From assembly GCF_026625845.1 (NCBI RefSeq), contig NZ_CP113066.1:2294001-2358000 (forward strand): a stretch of DNA of 64,000 nucleotides, written 5' to 3'. The notes below the pieces were generated by a model. The model did not search any database. It worked only from the letters and a program-made list of their open reading frames with translations, and was not told the DNA's origin. This stretch comes from Agrococcus sp. SL85. Its GTDB lineage: Bacteria > Actinomycetota > Actinomycetes > Actinomycetales > Microbacteriaceae. The translations under genes were made by a program, and so were the position numbers. Position 1 is the stretch's first letter; every line of letters starts with the position of its first letter. Shown in pieces: positions 47,982-57,301 of the stretch.

Positions 47982-47987
47982 ACGCTA
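47982..47987 (-). promoter_or_regulatory. Leaderless-type -10 of the PspC gene
   Basis: TAGCGT, 7-nt spacer, ATG at 47974. The TAG is also the stop codon of the upstream HNH gene. Confidence 0.5.
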
Positions 47988-49548
47988 GCCGGGGCCGTGC
48001 GGCGGCACCTGTGCGCCGGCCGCGCGCGGACTCGACGTCAGCACGGGACGGCGCCGGGCGGTGCCCCGACGAGCGGCAGCGCTGCCCACCGATCCGTCAG
48101 CTCCGGGGGGAGCCGCGAACCGCGGCCCCGGCGCCACCGGGTCCGGACGGTCGGTGTGGAGGGTGCCGATGGGGCTGGTCCGTTCGAGGACCCCCGGGAC
48201 GCTCTGCCTGACCCGCCAGCGGGTGGCGTGCTTGATGACGTGGTGGCGCCTGCAGAGGAGCGCCAGGTTCGCGGTCGCGGTCGCGCCGCCCAGGGCGTGA
48301 TCGCGGGTGTGATCGGCGTCGGCGCGGTGGGCGGGCATGCTGCAGCCGGGGAAGCGGCAGCGACCGTCGCGCGCGCGGAGCCAGCGCCGCTGTGCGGCGG
48401 TGGGGCGGTAGCGGTCGGTGGCGACGGCGAGGCCGGTGACGGGGGAGACGAAGAGCCGCTCCCAGTCGCCCGCGCCGCCGGCGAGGCGGCGGGCGGTCCC
48501 GGGGTCGACGAGCGAGCGCCCGTCGAGCACGCAGGGCTCGCGGCCCTCGCTCGTGGCTTCGTCGGCGGTGAGCGCCGTCGCGGGGATCATCACGGTCAGG
48601 ACCGGTGCGATCGCGTTCGCCAGCGCGGCGTCGTCGGGCGCCTGCCCGCACAGCAGCAGCTCGGCGGCCGCGTCGGCGCGCCGCTGGTGGATCGTGCGGG
48701 AGTCGTCGACAGGGGCGGCCTTCGCGGCCTGCGTCAGGCGGTCGAGGATCGCCACGCCGAGCAGCGCGGGGAGGCGGGCGACGAGCTCGCACATGCCGTC
48801 GGGCAGCCCGTGCAGCCGCACGTGCCGCTCCTCGCGCCCGATCATGCCGCTGCTGCAGCGGCGCGGTCAGCGCTGCGTCGACGATCCGCCTCGCCCGCCG
48901 CCGCAGCCGCGCGGGCGTCGTCTGCTCGGCGATCGCGACCAGCTGCGCCTCGACGTCGCGGATCGTCGTGGCCGAGGCGGCAGGATCGAGCCGCAGCGCG
49001 GTCGTCTCCGCGTCGATGACCCGTAGGTGCCCGGCGCCGATCCGGCCCTCGCTCGCGGCCGCGTCGGTGAGCGGCAGCTGCTCGAGGCTCGTGACGGCCT
49101 CGTCCATCGAGCGCTCCATCGCGAGGTCCGAGATCCGAAGCTCTGCAGCCGCGATCGTCGCGAGCTCCCGCACCTGCACGCGCGCGTCCCCGCCTCGAGC
49201 GGCGGCGCGCCGCAGGTGCTCGGCCAGCAGCCCCCGCCGTCGGCCCGCGATCCTCGCCGCCTGCGCGTCGAGCGCCCGCAGCTGCCGCGCGAATGCCTCG
49301 TCCGCGCGCGCATCGGCCACGGCGACCGGTTCGTGCACGGCCGGAGCGGGCAGCAGGTTCGCACCCGATGCCGCGATCACGCCGATCTCGTCGTGCGACA
49401 GCGCGAGCAGCCGCTCCGACCAGGCGGCCTCCGCCGCGGCGAGCGATGCCTCGAGCTCGTTCGCCGTCGCGCCGCTCGGATCCAGCACCACGCCCGAGCG
49501 GACGAGACCGATCAGGTGCTCCGCATCGATGCCGGGCTCCGGGTGCAT
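47985..49548 (-). CDS. DUF222/HNH endonuclease-domain protein, frameshifted
   Basis: This belongs to the abundant actinobacterial DUF222-HNH family. The first 235 or so codons form the helical DUF222 region (LRALDAQAARIAGRRRGLLA onward). The rest, with the HNH domain RDGRCRFPGCSMPAHRADADH then NLALLCRRHH and KHATRW, is in another frame. The switch lies within 48831-48842 in a GC/G-rich run; either one extra G or a lost GC dinucleotide would explain it. Repaired length is about 520 residues. It could be a real pseudogene, since the family is dispensable, or a base-calling error. Confidence 0.8.
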
Positions 49549-49627
49549 GCCTGCACGATGCCACCGGCCACGGACATCGATGCGAGGGGGGTGCGGGCCG
49601 CGATGCGCATGCGCACCCGGGGACGAC

Positions 49628-49659
49628 GAAGGCCCCGGAGCATCTGCTCCGGGGCCTTC
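49628..49659 (-). terminator. Terminator downstream of tRNA-Leu
   Basis: A 14-bp stem GAAGGCCCCGGAGC with its complement and a 4-nt loop, immediately after the tRNA on the minus strand. Confidence 0.8.
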
Positions 49660-49664
49660 ACTCG

Positions 49665-49750
49665 TGCGCGAGGGGGGACTTGAACCCCCACGCCCTAATA
49701 CGGGCACTAGCACCTCAAGCTAGCGCGTCTGCCATTTCCGCCACCCGCGC
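49665..49750 (-). tRNA. tRNA-Leu (anticodon GAG)
   Basis: 86-nt gene read on the minus strand. The acceptor GCGCGGG (49750 down) pairs with CTCGCGC at the 3' end (one G-T pair), discriminator A. The anticodon stem CTAGC/GCTAG encloses the loop TTGAGGT, anticodon GAG. There is a long variable arm, and GGTTCAAGTCC forms the T arm. CCA is not encoded. It decodes CUC/CUU, the CUC codon being heavily used here. Confidence 0.95.
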
Positions 49751-49783
49751 AAGGTGTCGGACCACTTGGTGGGCCGAGAAGAA

Positions 49784-49789
49784 ACACTA
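49784..49789 (-). promoter_or_regulatory. Possible -10 of tRNA-Leu
   Basis: TAGTGT about 34 nt before the mature 5' end; no clear -35. Confidence 0.35.
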
Positions 49790-49906
49790 GCACGGGCTCG
49801 GAGGCCTCGATGACCACCCGGCGACCATCGGCGCGGCGGCGCTCCCGACGGCCGGCACCGCGGCCCGGGGAGGGCCCGTGCGACCGGCCGGGCGCGCGCG
49901 GAGGAC

Positions 49907-49912
49907 TAGCCT
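49907..49912 (+). promoter_or_regulatory. Leaderless-type -10 of the M20 peptidase gene
   Basis: TAGCCT, 6-nt spacer, second GTG at 49919; supports that GTG over the one at 49916. Confidence 0.55.
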
Positions 49913-49918
49913 TGCGTG

Positions 49919-51211
49919 GTGACCGACGCCCTCTCCCGAACCGCCAGGATCGCGCAGGACCTCATCCGCTTCGACACCCAGAACTGGGGCGGCGGCCGCT
50001 CGAACGGCGAGGCCGACGCCGCCGCCTACGTCACCGAGGTGCTCGCCTCCATGGGCGTCGAGAGCACGACCTACGAGTCGGCGCCCGGCCGCGCGAGCGT
50101 CGTCGCGCGCATCGAGGGCGAGGACACGAGCCTCCCGTGGCTCGTCGTGCACGGCCACCTCGACGTCGTCCCGGCCGACGCCGCCGAGTGGAGCGTCGAC
50201 CCCTTCGCGGGCGAGGTGCGCGACGGCCTGCTGTGGGGCCGCGGCGCCGTCGACATGAAGGACATGGACGCGATGATCCTCGCCTCGCTCGAGCGCATCC
50301 TCGCCGCGGGCCGCCGCCCGCGCCGCGGCGTCGTCGTCGCCTTCTTCGCCGACGAGGAGGCGGGCGGCCTCTACGGCGCGCACTGGCTCGTGCAGCACCA
50401 CCCCGAGCTCTTCGAGGGCGCGACCGAGGCCATCAGCGAGGTCGGCGGCTACTCCGTCGAGATCGCCGGGCAGCGCGCCTACCTGCTGCAGACCGCCGAG
50501 AAGGCGCTGCAGTGGATCCTCCTGCGCGCCCGCGGCACCGCGGCCCACGGCTCGCAGCGCATGCGCGACAACGCGGTGACGAAGCTCGCGCGCGCCGTCG
50601 CGGCGGTGGGGGAGCACGAGTTCCCGGTGGAGCTCACCGACACGACCCGCGAGCTCGTCGCCGGCATCGCGCGCCTGCTCGACATGGACGACGCCGACCC
50701 GGACGCCGTCGCCGAGCGCACCGGCTCCATCGCGCGCTTCCTGCGCTCGAGCCTGCGCCACACGGCGAACCCGACGATGCTCGAGGCGGGCTACAAGCAC
50801 AACGTCATCCCCTCGGTCGCCGAGGCCCGCATCGACGTGCGCCCGCTGCCGGGCCGCGAGCAGGAGGCGCTCGACGCCATCCGGGCGCTCGTGGGCGACG
50901 ACATCGAGGTGGAGCTCGTGCACGGCGACGTCGGCCTCGAGCAGCCCTTCGACACGGCGCTCGTGCAGGCGATGGCCGCCTCGCTCGGCCGCCACGACCC
51001 CGAGGCCCCCGTGCTGCCCTACATGCTCTCCGGGGGCACCGACAACAAGGCGCTCTCGGAGCTCGGCATCGCCGGCTACGGCTTCGCGCCCCTGAGGCTC
51101 ACGCCCGACCTCGACTTCGCCGCGATGTTCCACGGCGTCGACGAGCGGGTGCCGCTCGACGCCCTCGACTTCGGCACCGACGTGCTCGAGGACCTGCTGC
51201 TCACCTACTGA
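49919..51211 (+). CDS. M20/M25/M40 family metallopeptidase
   Basis: This 430-residue dizinc enzyme has VVHGHLDVVPADAAEW (first His and Asp), WGRGAVDMKDMDAMIL (bridging Asp), FFADEEAGGLYGAHWLV (catalytic Glu) and a late His in FHGVDERVPLDAL. A dimerisation domain lies in between. Dipeptidase or N-acyl-amino-acid hydrolase activity is likely. The start is set at the second of two tandem GTG codons by promoter spacing. UppP follows after 7 nt. Confidence 0.9.
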   Translation: MTDALSRTARIAQDLIRFDTQNWGGGRSNGEADAAAYVTEVLASMGVESTTYESAPGRASVVARIEGEDTSLPWLVVHGHLDVVPADAAEWSVDPFAGEVRDGLLWGRGAVDMKDMDAMILASLERILAAGRRPRRGVVVAFFADEEAGGLYGAHWLVQHHPELFEGATEAISEVGGYSVEIAGQRAYLLQTAEKALQWILLRARGTAAHGSQRMRDNAVTKLARAVAAVGEHEFPVELTDTTRELVAGIARLLDMDDADPDAVAERTGSIARFLRSSLRHTANPTMLEAGYKHNVIPSVAEARIDVRPLPGREQEALDAIRALVGDDIEVELVHGDVGLEQPFDTALVQAMAASLGRHDPEAPVLPYMLSGGTDNKALSELGIAGYGFAPLRLTPDLDFAAMFHGVDERVPLDALDFGTDVLEDLLLTY

Positions 51212-51218
51212 GGGATCC

Positions 51219-52052
51219 ATGGACTGGCTGATCGCGATCCTCCTCGGCGCCCTCCAGGGCGCCACGGAGTTCCTGCCCATCTCGTCGAGCGCGCACCTGC
51301 GCATCGCGGGGCTCTTCCTGCCCGGCGCCGAGGACCCGGGCGCCACCTTCACCGCCATCACGCAGATCGGCACCGAGCTGGCCGTCGTGCTGTTCTTCTG
51401 GCGCGACATCGTGCGCATCATCTCGCGCTGGTTCGGGGCGCTCCGCGGCAGCGTGCCGAAGGACGACCCGGACGTGCGGATGGGCTGGCTCGTCATCATC
51501 GGCACGGTGCCCATCGTCGTCGCGGGCGTGCTCTTCCAGTCGCTCATCCGCGACCAGCTGCGCAGCCTCTGGATCACGGCGACCGTGCTCATCGTCTTCG
51601 GCCTCATCCTCGGCGCCGCCGACATCTACGGCCGCCGCACGAAGACGCTCGAGGGCATCACCTACCGCGACGGCGTCCTCGTCGGCATCGGCCAGGTGCT
51701 CGCGCTCATCCCGGGCGTCTCCCGCTCGGGCGCGACCGTGACGGTCGGCCGCGCGCTCGGCTACGAGCGCCCGGCGGCGGCGAAGTACGCCTTCCTGCTC
51801 GCGATCCCCGCGGTGTTCGGCTCGGGCCTCTACGAGACCTACCAGGCGCTCACCGAGCCCGAGTCGATCGGACTCGGCTGGGGGCCGACGATCCTCGCGA
51901 CGATCGTCGCGTTCGGCGTCGGCCTCGTCGTCATCAAGTGGCTCATGGCCTTCATCTCGAAGCGCTCCTTCGCCCCCTTCGTCGTCTACCGGATCGCGCT
52001 CGGCGCGGTCCTCCTCGTGCTGCTGTCCGTCGGCGCGATCCAGCCGCTGTGA
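51219..52052 (+). CDS. uppP: Undecaprenyl-diphosphate phosphatase
   Basis: This 277-residue membrane enzyme recycles the C55 lipid carrier of cell-wall synthesis and can give bacitracin tolerance. Both active-site motifs are present: GATEFLPISSSAHLRI at the N terminus and LIPGVSRSGATVTVGRALG in the middle, among about eight helices. It overlaps mshC by 4 nt (GTGA), so the two genes are co-translated. Confidence 0.94.
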   Translation: MDWLIAILLGALQGATEFLPISSSAHLRIAGLFLPGAEDPGATFTAITQIGTELAVVLFFWRDIVRIISRWFGALRGSVPKDDPDVRMGWLVIIGTVPIVVAGVLFQSLIRDQLRSLWITATVLIVFGLILGAADIYGRRTKTLEGITYRDGVLVGIGQVLALIPGVSRSGATVTVGRALGYERPAAAKYAFLLAIPAVFGSGLYETYQALTEPESIGLGWGPTILATIVAFGVGLVVIKWLMAFISKRSFAPFVVYRIALGAVLLVLLSVGAIQPL

Positions 52053-53317
52053 GGGCCTGGGAGGGGGCGGCCGTCCCGTCGCTCGACGCGCTCGGCCTCG
52101 GCCTCGGCGAGCGGCCCGCCGTGCACGACACGAAGCGCGACGAGCCCATCGTGGTGCCGCAGGGTGCCGAGGCGACCATGTACACGTGCGGCATCACGCC
52201 CTACGACGCCACGCACCTCGGCCACGCCTTCACGTACCTCGCCTTCGACACGCTCACCCGCGTGTGGCTCGACGCCGGCATCCCGGTGCGCACGGCGATG
52301 AACTCCACCGACGTCGACGACCCGCTGCTCGAGCGCGCGGCCCGCGACGGGGTCGACTGGCGCGCGCTCGCCGAGCAGCAGCAGCAGCTCTTCCGCGACG
52401 ACATGACGGCGCTCAGGATCCTGCCGCCGGACGCGTGGATCGCCGTCACCGAGCGCATCGGCCGCATCGGCGACGCCGTGCGCCGCATGCTCGACTCCGG
52501 CGACGCCTACCTGCTGCCCGCGGAGGGCGCGAGCGAGCCGGGAGCGCAGGACGTGCTCTTCGACACGACGCGGGCCCGCGCGTTCCCCATCGGCCTCGGC
52601 AGCCGCACCGACGACGCCGAGATGCTCGCGCTCACGCGCGAGTTCGGCGGCGACCCCCACCGGCCCGGCAAGCGCTCGCCGCTCGATCCGCTGCTGTGGC
52701 GCGCCGAGCGGCCCGGCGAGCCCGCGTGGGACTCCGCCGTCGGCCGCGGCCGCCCCGGCTGGCACGTGGAGTGCACCGAGATCGCGATGGACGAGCTCGG
52801 CGCGCCGTTCACGGTCGCCGCGGGCGGGCGCGACCTGCGCTTCCCGCACCAGGAGCTGCAGGCGCACCACGCGCTCGCGCTCGGCGCCCCGCTCTTCAGC
52901 GAGATCCGGATGGGCGCGGGCCTCGTGGCCTACCAGGGCTCGAAGATGTCGAAGTCGCTCGGCAACCTCGTGCTCGTCTCCCGGCTGCGGGAGGCCGGCG
53001 CGCGCCCTGCGGCGATCCGGCTGGCGCTGCTCGCGCACCGCTGGCGCGACGACTGGGAGTGGCACGACGACGAGCTCGAGGCGGCCGAGCAGCGGCTCGA
53101 CCGCTGGGCGGCGTGGGCGCGCGTCGAGGGCGACGACCCCTCGCTCGTCGACAGCGTCGTGCCGTGGCTGCGGGTGACGCTCGCCGCCGACCTCGACACC
53201 CCGGCGGCACTGCAGGCGATCGACGACTTCGTGCTGCGCGCGCCCGCCGACGAGGGGAGCCTCGCCGCGATCGACGCGCTGCTCGGCATCGACCTGCTCG
53301 CGGTCGAGCCGCGCTGA
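52049..53317 (+). CDS. mshC: Mycothiol ligase MshC
   Basis: This 422-residue enzyme joins cysteine to GlcN-Ins in mycothiol synthesis and is a paralogue of cysteinyl-tRNA synthetase. It has TCGITPYDATHLGHAFTYLAFD (HIGH-like, with the zinc Cys), GWHVECTEIAMDEL, FPHQELQAHHALAL and KMSKSLGNLVLV near residue 300. It lacks the anticodon-binding domain of true CysRS. Its presence shows the organism makes mycothiol. Confidence 0.94.
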   Translation: MRAWEGAAVPSLDALGLGLGERPAVHDTKRDEPIVVPQGAEATMYTCGITPYDATHLGHAFTYLAFDTLTRVWLDAGIPVRTAMNSTDVDDPLLERAARDGVDWRALAEQQQQLFRDDMTALRILPPDAWIAVTERIGRIGDAVRRMLDSGDAYLLPAEGASEPGAQDVLFDTTRARAFPIGLGSRTDDAEMLALTREFGGDPHRPGKRSPLDPLLWRAERPGEPAWDSAVGRGRPGWHVECTEIAMDELGAPFTVAAGGRDLRFPHQELQAHHALALGAPLFSEIRMGAGLVAYQGSKMSKSLGNLVLVSRLREAGARPAAIRLALLAHRWRDDWEWHDDELEAAEQRLDRWAAWARVEGDDPSLVDSVVPWLRVTLAADLDTPAALQAIDDFVLRAPADEGSLAAIDALLGIDLLAVEPR

Positions 53318-53337
53318 CGCGGCCGGCCGGCGCACCC

Positions 53338-53444
53338 GCTGGTCGAGGAGCGCGCGGCGCAGCCGCACGCGGCACGAGGCCCGCACCGCCACCGGGGTCT
53401 CGTGACGGCAGCGCCCTGCGGGCGCGGCCGCCTCGACCAGCAGG
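53338..53444. repeat. Inverted intergenic repeat pair between mshC and PAC2
   Basis: GCTGGTCGAGGAGCGCG... (from 53338) is mirrored by ...CCGCCTCGACCAGC (ending near 53442), with GGGTCTCGTGACGG inside the second copy. The arms resemble intergenic elements of the type GCTGGTCGAG...TCGAGACC that I know from Microbacteriaceae genomes. Lying between convergent genes, they can fold as a terminator. Confidence 0.7.
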
Positions 53445-53451
53445 GAGCCGC

Positions 53452-54480
53452 TCACACGGGCGGCGGGTGCTCCTCGTCGCGGCCGCCCTCGGGCGCCTCG
53501 CCGTCGGCGGGACCGTCGCCCTCGGCGTCCGCCGCGGGCTCGGTGCCCGCCTCCGGCCGCTGCCGCGCCGTGCCGCCGTCGGCGCGGAGGCGCGGGTCGG
53601 GCCGGCGCGCCTGGTCGCGCAGGAACCGCTCGAAGTCGTGCGCGATCGCCTCGCCGGAGGCCTCGGGGCTCTCGACCGCGTCGCGCTGCTCCTCGAGCTT
53701 GCCGATGTAGGCGCGCATGTCGTCGTCGCGCTCGGTGATCTCGTCGATCCCGCGCTCCCACTCGCCCGACTGCTCCACGAGGTCGCCGAGCGGGATCGTG
53801 ACGTCGGCGATCTCCGAGAGCCGGTCGACGAGCGCGATGACGGCCTTCGGGGCGGGCGCGTTGTGCACGTAGTGCGGCACGGAGGCCCACAGCGAGGCGG
53901 TCTGGATGCCGGCCTCCTGCGCGGCGAGCGCGAGCACGCTCATGATGCCCGTGGGGCCCTCGTACTCGCTCTGCAGCACGCCGAGGCGCGACTGCAGCTC
54001 GCGGGAGTCGCTCGTCATCGCGGTCGCGATGGGGCGCGTGTGCGGCACGTCGGCGAGCATCGCGCCGACGAACACGATCGCCTCGACCTCGCAGCCCTGC
54101 GCGATCTCGAGGAACTCCGCGGCGTACTGCGTCCAGTTGCGGCTGGGCTCGGCGCCGACGAGCGCGAAGAGCTCGCCCTCGTTGCCCGTGGAGACCTCGA
54201 GGCCCGCGTCGGCGGCGAGCGGCTGCCTCGCCGAGGGTCGGGTCGGCGCGTAGGCGACGGTCGTGGGCCACTGGAGGGCGCGCGTGCCGTCGTCGAGCGT
54301 GCGGATGACGGGACGGTGCGTGGCGAAGTCGACGTACTCGTCGGGCTCGATCTCGTCGAAGGGCTCGAGCCCGCACGCCTCGATGAGCCGCCGCACGGCG
54401 CCGCTCGCAGCGTCGCCCGCGTCGGTCCATCCCTCGAAGGCGACGACCATGATGCGTCCCTCGATGGGTCCTCGTGCCAC
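53452..54480 (-). CDS. PAC2 family protein
   Basis: This 342-residue protein matches the PAC2 (proteasome assembly chaperone-like) family of actinobacteria, like Rv2125. It begins IMVVAFEGWTDAGDAASGAV, with GCEVEAIVFVGAMLADVPHTRP in the middle and SLWASVPHYVHNAPAPKAVIAL later. The C-terminal 70 residues are acidic and low-complexity. A true role in proteasome assembly is unproven in bacteria. A GTG start follows GGGAGGGG; the -10 TAGAGT lies upstream. Confidence 0.87.
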   Translation of the reverse strand: MARGPIEGRIMVVAFEGWTDAGDAASGAVRRLIEACGLEPFDEIEPDEYVDFATHRPVIRTLDDGTRALQWPTTVAYAPTRPSARQPLAADAGLEVSTGNEGELFALVGAEPSRNWTQYAAEFLEIAQGCEVEAIVFVGAMLADVPHTRPIATAMTSDSRELQSRLGVLQSEYEGPTGIMSVLALAAQEAGIQTASLWASVPHYVHNAPAPKAVIALVDRLSEIADVTIPLGDLVEQSGEWERGIDEITERDDDMRAYIGKLEEQRDAVESPEASGEAIAHDFERFLRDQARRPDPRLRADGGTARQRPEAGTEPAADAEGDGPADGEAPEGGRDEEHPPPV

Positions 54481-54510
54481 GCGCGGCCCCTCCCTCTGCG
54501 TCGAACCGCC

Positions 54511-54516
54511 ACTCTA
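54511..54516 (-). promoter_or_regulatory. -10 element of the PAC2 gene
   Basis: TAGAGT; leader of about 24 nt with a Shine-Dalgarno, so not leaderless. Confidence 0.4.
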
Positions 54517-54551
54517 CGCGCCGGGGCCGCGGCGCCCGCGTCGCGCGCCGG

Positions 54552-54557
54552 TAGGCT
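54552..54557 (+). promoter_or_regulatory. Leaderless-type -10 of the HAD gene
   Basis: TAGGCT, 6-nt spacer, GTG at 54564; shares CGCGCGCCGGTAGGCT with the hydrolase promoter at 39814. Confidence 0.6.
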
Positions 54558-54563
54558 GTCGCG

Positions 54564-55250
54564 GTGACCTCGCCTGCCGCCGTGCTCTTCGACCTCGACG
54601 GCACCCTCATCGACACCGAGCCGCTCTGGATGGCCGCCGAGGACCGCCTCGCCGCCGAGCACGGCATCGACTGGACCGCCGACGACCAGGCGGCGCTCGT
54701 CGGCGTCGACCTGTGGGACGGCGCGCGCACCTTCATCGCCAGGGGCGTGCCCATGGAGGCCGACGCGATCGTCGCGCGCCTCGTGGGCGAGGTGCTCGAG
54801 GGCCTCGGCGGCGACCTGCCCGCGCGGCCCGGGGCGATCGAGCTGCTCGCGAGCCTCCGCGCCGCCGGCGTGCCCGTCGCGCTCGTGACGATGTCGACGC
54901 GGGCGATCGTCGACCGCGTCGAGGCGACGCTCGCCGCGCGCCTGGGCATCGCGCCCTTCGACGCGACCGTCGCCGGCGACGACTGCGAGCGCGGGAAGCC
55001 CGACCCCGAGCCCTACGAGCGCGCGCTCGCGCTCCTGGGCGTGGAGGCCTCCCGCGCCGTCGCGGTCGAGGACTCCTTCACCGGCGCCCGCAGCGCGCTC
55101 GCAGCGGGCCTCACGACCATCGGCGTGCCGCACGCCGTCGACGTCTCGCAGCTGCCGGGCGTCGTCCACTGGCCGAGCCTCGCGGGGCGCACCCCCGCCG
55201 ACCTTCAGGCCGCGATCGAGGAGCGAGACGCGTTGGGAGCACGAGCATGA
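54564..55250 (+). CDS. HAD family phosphatase, beta-phosphoglucomutase-like
   Basis: This 228-residue enzyme has motif I LFDLDGTLIDTEPLWMAAED, motif II VTMSTRA, motif III Lys in RGKPDPEPYERAL and motif IV VEDSFTGARSALAAGL. The helical cap after motif I is the subfamily I form of sugar-phosphate phosphatases and beta-phosphoglucomutases. Substrate not assignable. Its end is close to trmI. Confidence 0.88.
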   Translation: MTSPAAVLFDLDGTLIDTEPLWMAAEDRLAAEHGIDWTADDQAALVGVDLWDGARTFIARGVPMEADAIVARLVGEVLEGLGGDLPARPGAIELLASLRAAGVPVALVTMSTRAIVDRVEATLAARLGIAPFDATVAGDDCERGKPDPEPYERALALLGVEASRAVAVEDSFTGARSALAAGLTTIGVPHAVDVSQLPGVVHWPSLAGRTPADLQAAIEERDALGARA

Positions 55251-55263
55251 TGGGCCGAGACGC

Positions 55264-56265
55264 ATGATGGGCAGGACCGGCCCCTTCCAGTGGGGCGACG
55301 TGGTGCAGCTCACCGGCCCGAAGCAGCGGATGCACACGATCGTGCTCACCGAGGGCAAGCAGTTCCACACGCAGCACGGCGCGCTCGCGCACGAGGCCTT
55401 CGTCGGCCTCGACGACGGCTCGATCGTGACCGTGGGGGAGCACCCCCACCTCGCGATCCGCCCGCTGCTGCACGACTACGTCATGTCGATGCCGCGCGGC
55501 GCCGCGATCATCTACCCGAAGGACGCCGCCCACATCGTCGGCTTCGCCGACATCCACCCCGACCTGACGGTCGTGGAGGCGGGCGTCGGCTCCGGCGCGC
55601 TGTCGCTCTGGCTCCTGCGCGCTCTGCACGGCACGGGCCGGCTGGTCTCGTTCGAGCGGCGCGAGGAGTTCCGCGACGTCGCCGAGGCGAACGTCACGGG
55701 CTTCTTCGGCGAGCGCCCGGGCAACTGGACGACGGTGCTCGGCGACCTCGTCGAGGAGCTGCCGCAGCACGTCGGCGCAGGCGAGGCCGACCGCGTGCTG
55801 CTCGACATGCTCGCGCCGTGGGAGTGCGTGGACGCGACGGCGGAGGCGCTGCGCCCCGGCGGCCTCGTGCTCTGCTACGTCGCCACCGTCACGCAGCTGA
55901 GCCGCGTCGTCGAGGCGATCCGCGCGGACGGCCGCTTCACGGCGCCGAAGTCGCAGGAGACGCTCGTGCGCGGCTGGCACGTGGAGGGCCTCGCCGTGCG
56001 CCCCGACCACCGGATGGTCGCGCACACGGGCTTCCTCATGACCGCGCGCCGCGTCGCCGACGGCGTCGACGTGCCGTCGTTCCGCCGCCGCGCCGCGAAG
56101 GCCGACTTCGCCGACGCCGACGTCGAGGCCTGGACCCCCGGCGCGCTCGGGGACCGCGCGACGAGCGACAAGCGCGCCCGCCGCGCCGCCCGCGACGCCC
56201 GCCGCCAGGCCGCCGCGATCACCGGCGCGGACGGCCGGGAGGCCGACGCCCCGCAGGTAGACTGA
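55264..56265 (+). CDS. trmI: tRNA (adenine-58-N1)-methyltransferase
   Basis: This 333-residue protein has the TrmI N-terminal beta domain (FQWGDVVQLTGPKQRMHTIVL) and a class I methyltransferase fold: VVEAGVGSGALSLWLLRAL (AdoMet motif I), FERREEFRDVAEANV, and RVLLDMLAPWECVDA (catalytic region). It makes m1A58 in tRNA. The C-terminal tail is rich in Arg and Ala. The start at 55264 has a second ATG right after it; a nearby copy of CATGATGGGC 17 nt upstream is out of frame. Confidence 0.9.
   Translation: MMGRTGPFQWGDVVQLTGPKQRMHTIVLTEGKQFHTQHGALAHEAFVGLDDGSIVTVGEHPHLAIRPLLHDYVMSMPRGAAIIYPKDAAHIVGFADIHPDLTVVEAGVGSGALSLWLLRALHGTGRLVSFERREEFRDVAEANVTGFFGERPGNWTTVLGDLVEELPQHVGAGEADRVLLDMLAPWECVDATAEALRPGGLVLCYVATVTQLSRVVEAIRADGRFTAPKSQETLVRGWHVEGLAVRPDHRMVAHTGFLMTARRVADGVDVPSFRRRAAKADFADADVEAWTPGALGDRATSDKRARRAARDARRQAAAITGADGREADAPQVD
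56258..56263 (+). promoter_or_regulatory. -10 element of the FKBP gene
   Basis: TAGACT, formed by the last codons of trmI; leader of about 29 nt with GAAAGG before the GTG. Confidence 0.4.
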
Positions 56266-56298
56266 CCGCCAGTCACCCCGACCCCGAAAGGCTCCGTC

Positions 56299-57291
56299 GT
56301 GCGCTCTCGCCACCTCTCGATCGCCGCGCTGCTCGTCGCAGCCGCGTCGCTCACCGCCTGTGCCCAGGGCACGCCCGCGCTCGACGGCACGATCGACGGG
56401 TGCACGCCGACGCTCGCGCCCGGCGCCGCGACGAGCCAGGTGACGGTCGAGCAGACGGAGGGCGCCCCGGGCGTCTCGTTCGAGACCCCGCTCGTGAGCG
56501 AGGGCTCGCAGGCGCGCGTCACGGGCGGCGAGGGCGACCGCGCGCGCGACGGCGACATCGTCGACGCCGACTACGTCGTCCACTCCGGCAAGACGGGCGA
56601 GCTCATCTCGTCCTCGTTCCAGGAGGCGGGCCAGACGCTCCCCGCCGCCAACGCGCTGCGGCTCACCGCGGGCGGCGAGTCGGTGCTCGGCGACGCAGCG
56701 TCCTGCGCAGCCCTTGGCGGCCAGGTGGTGCTGACGACGACGATCGCCGACCTCTTCGGCCCGACGGCGGCCTCCGAGGAGCTCGACATCGCACCGGCCG
56801 ACACCGCGGTCGTCGTGCTCGAGATCACGGGCGTGCACCCGGGCCGGGCCGAGGGCACGCCCCAGCCGGGCGCCCAGGGCATGCCGGCGATCGCGCTCGC
56901 GCCCGACGGCCGCCCCGGCGTCACCTTCCCGGGCGGCGCCGCCCCGGAGGAGCTGCGCGTCGTGCAGAGCATCCAGGGCACGGGCGAGGACGTGCAGGAG
57001 GGCGACCGCCTGCTGCTGCACTACACCGGCATCGTGTGGGAGACCGAGGAGGTCTTCGACTCCTCGTGGGAGAACGGCGCCCCCGCCGAGTTCACGATCG
57101 ACGACGCGAGCCTCATCCCGGGCTTCGTGGACGCGGTCGTGGGCCAGCCGATCGGCAGCCAGGTCGTGGTCTCGATCCCGCAGGAGCTCGGCTACGACGA
57201 CCCGGCCTCGCGCCCCGCGTCGATCGGCGAGGGCCAGCACCTGCTGTTCGTCATCGACATCCTCGACCGGCTCGAGCCCGCCGCGGGCTGA
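56299..57291 (+). CDS. FKBP-type peptidyl-prolyl isomerase lipoprotein
   Basis: This 330-residue exported lipoprotein has a signal peptide with lipobox LTAC (Cys21). Two FKBP-like domains follow. The first (about 70-160, GDIVDADYVVHSGKTGELISSSF) is divergent; the second (about 215-325) has the canonical EGDRLLLHYTGIVWETEEVFDSSW and IPGFVDAVVGQPIGSQVVVSIP. It should catalyse prolyl isomerisation of secreted proteins on the outer face of the membrane. It occupies the place that proteasome genes hold in mycobacteria. Confidence 0.9.
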   Translation: MRSRHLSIAALLVAAASLTACAQGTPALDGTIDGCTPTLAPGAATSQVTVEQTEGAPGVSFETPLVSEGSQARVTGGEGDRARDGDIVDADYVVHSGKTGELISSSFQEAGQTLPAANALRLTAGGESVLGDAASCAALGGQVVLTTTIADLFGPTAASEELDIAPADTAVVVLEITGVHPGRAEGTPQPGAQGMPAIALAPDGRPGVTFPGGAAPEELRVVQSIQGTGEDVQEGDRLLLHYTGIVWETEEVFDSSWENGAPAEFTIDDASLIPGFVDAVVGQPIGSQVVVSIPQELGYDDPASRPASIGEGQHLLFVIDILDRLEPAAG

Positions 57292-57301
57292 GCGGGCGAC
57301 C

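Noticed and set aside
49665-49750. tRNA-Leu as an integration site with an adjacent island
   Set aside because: No integrase and no repeated tRNA fragment nearby; the flanking genes are ordinary.
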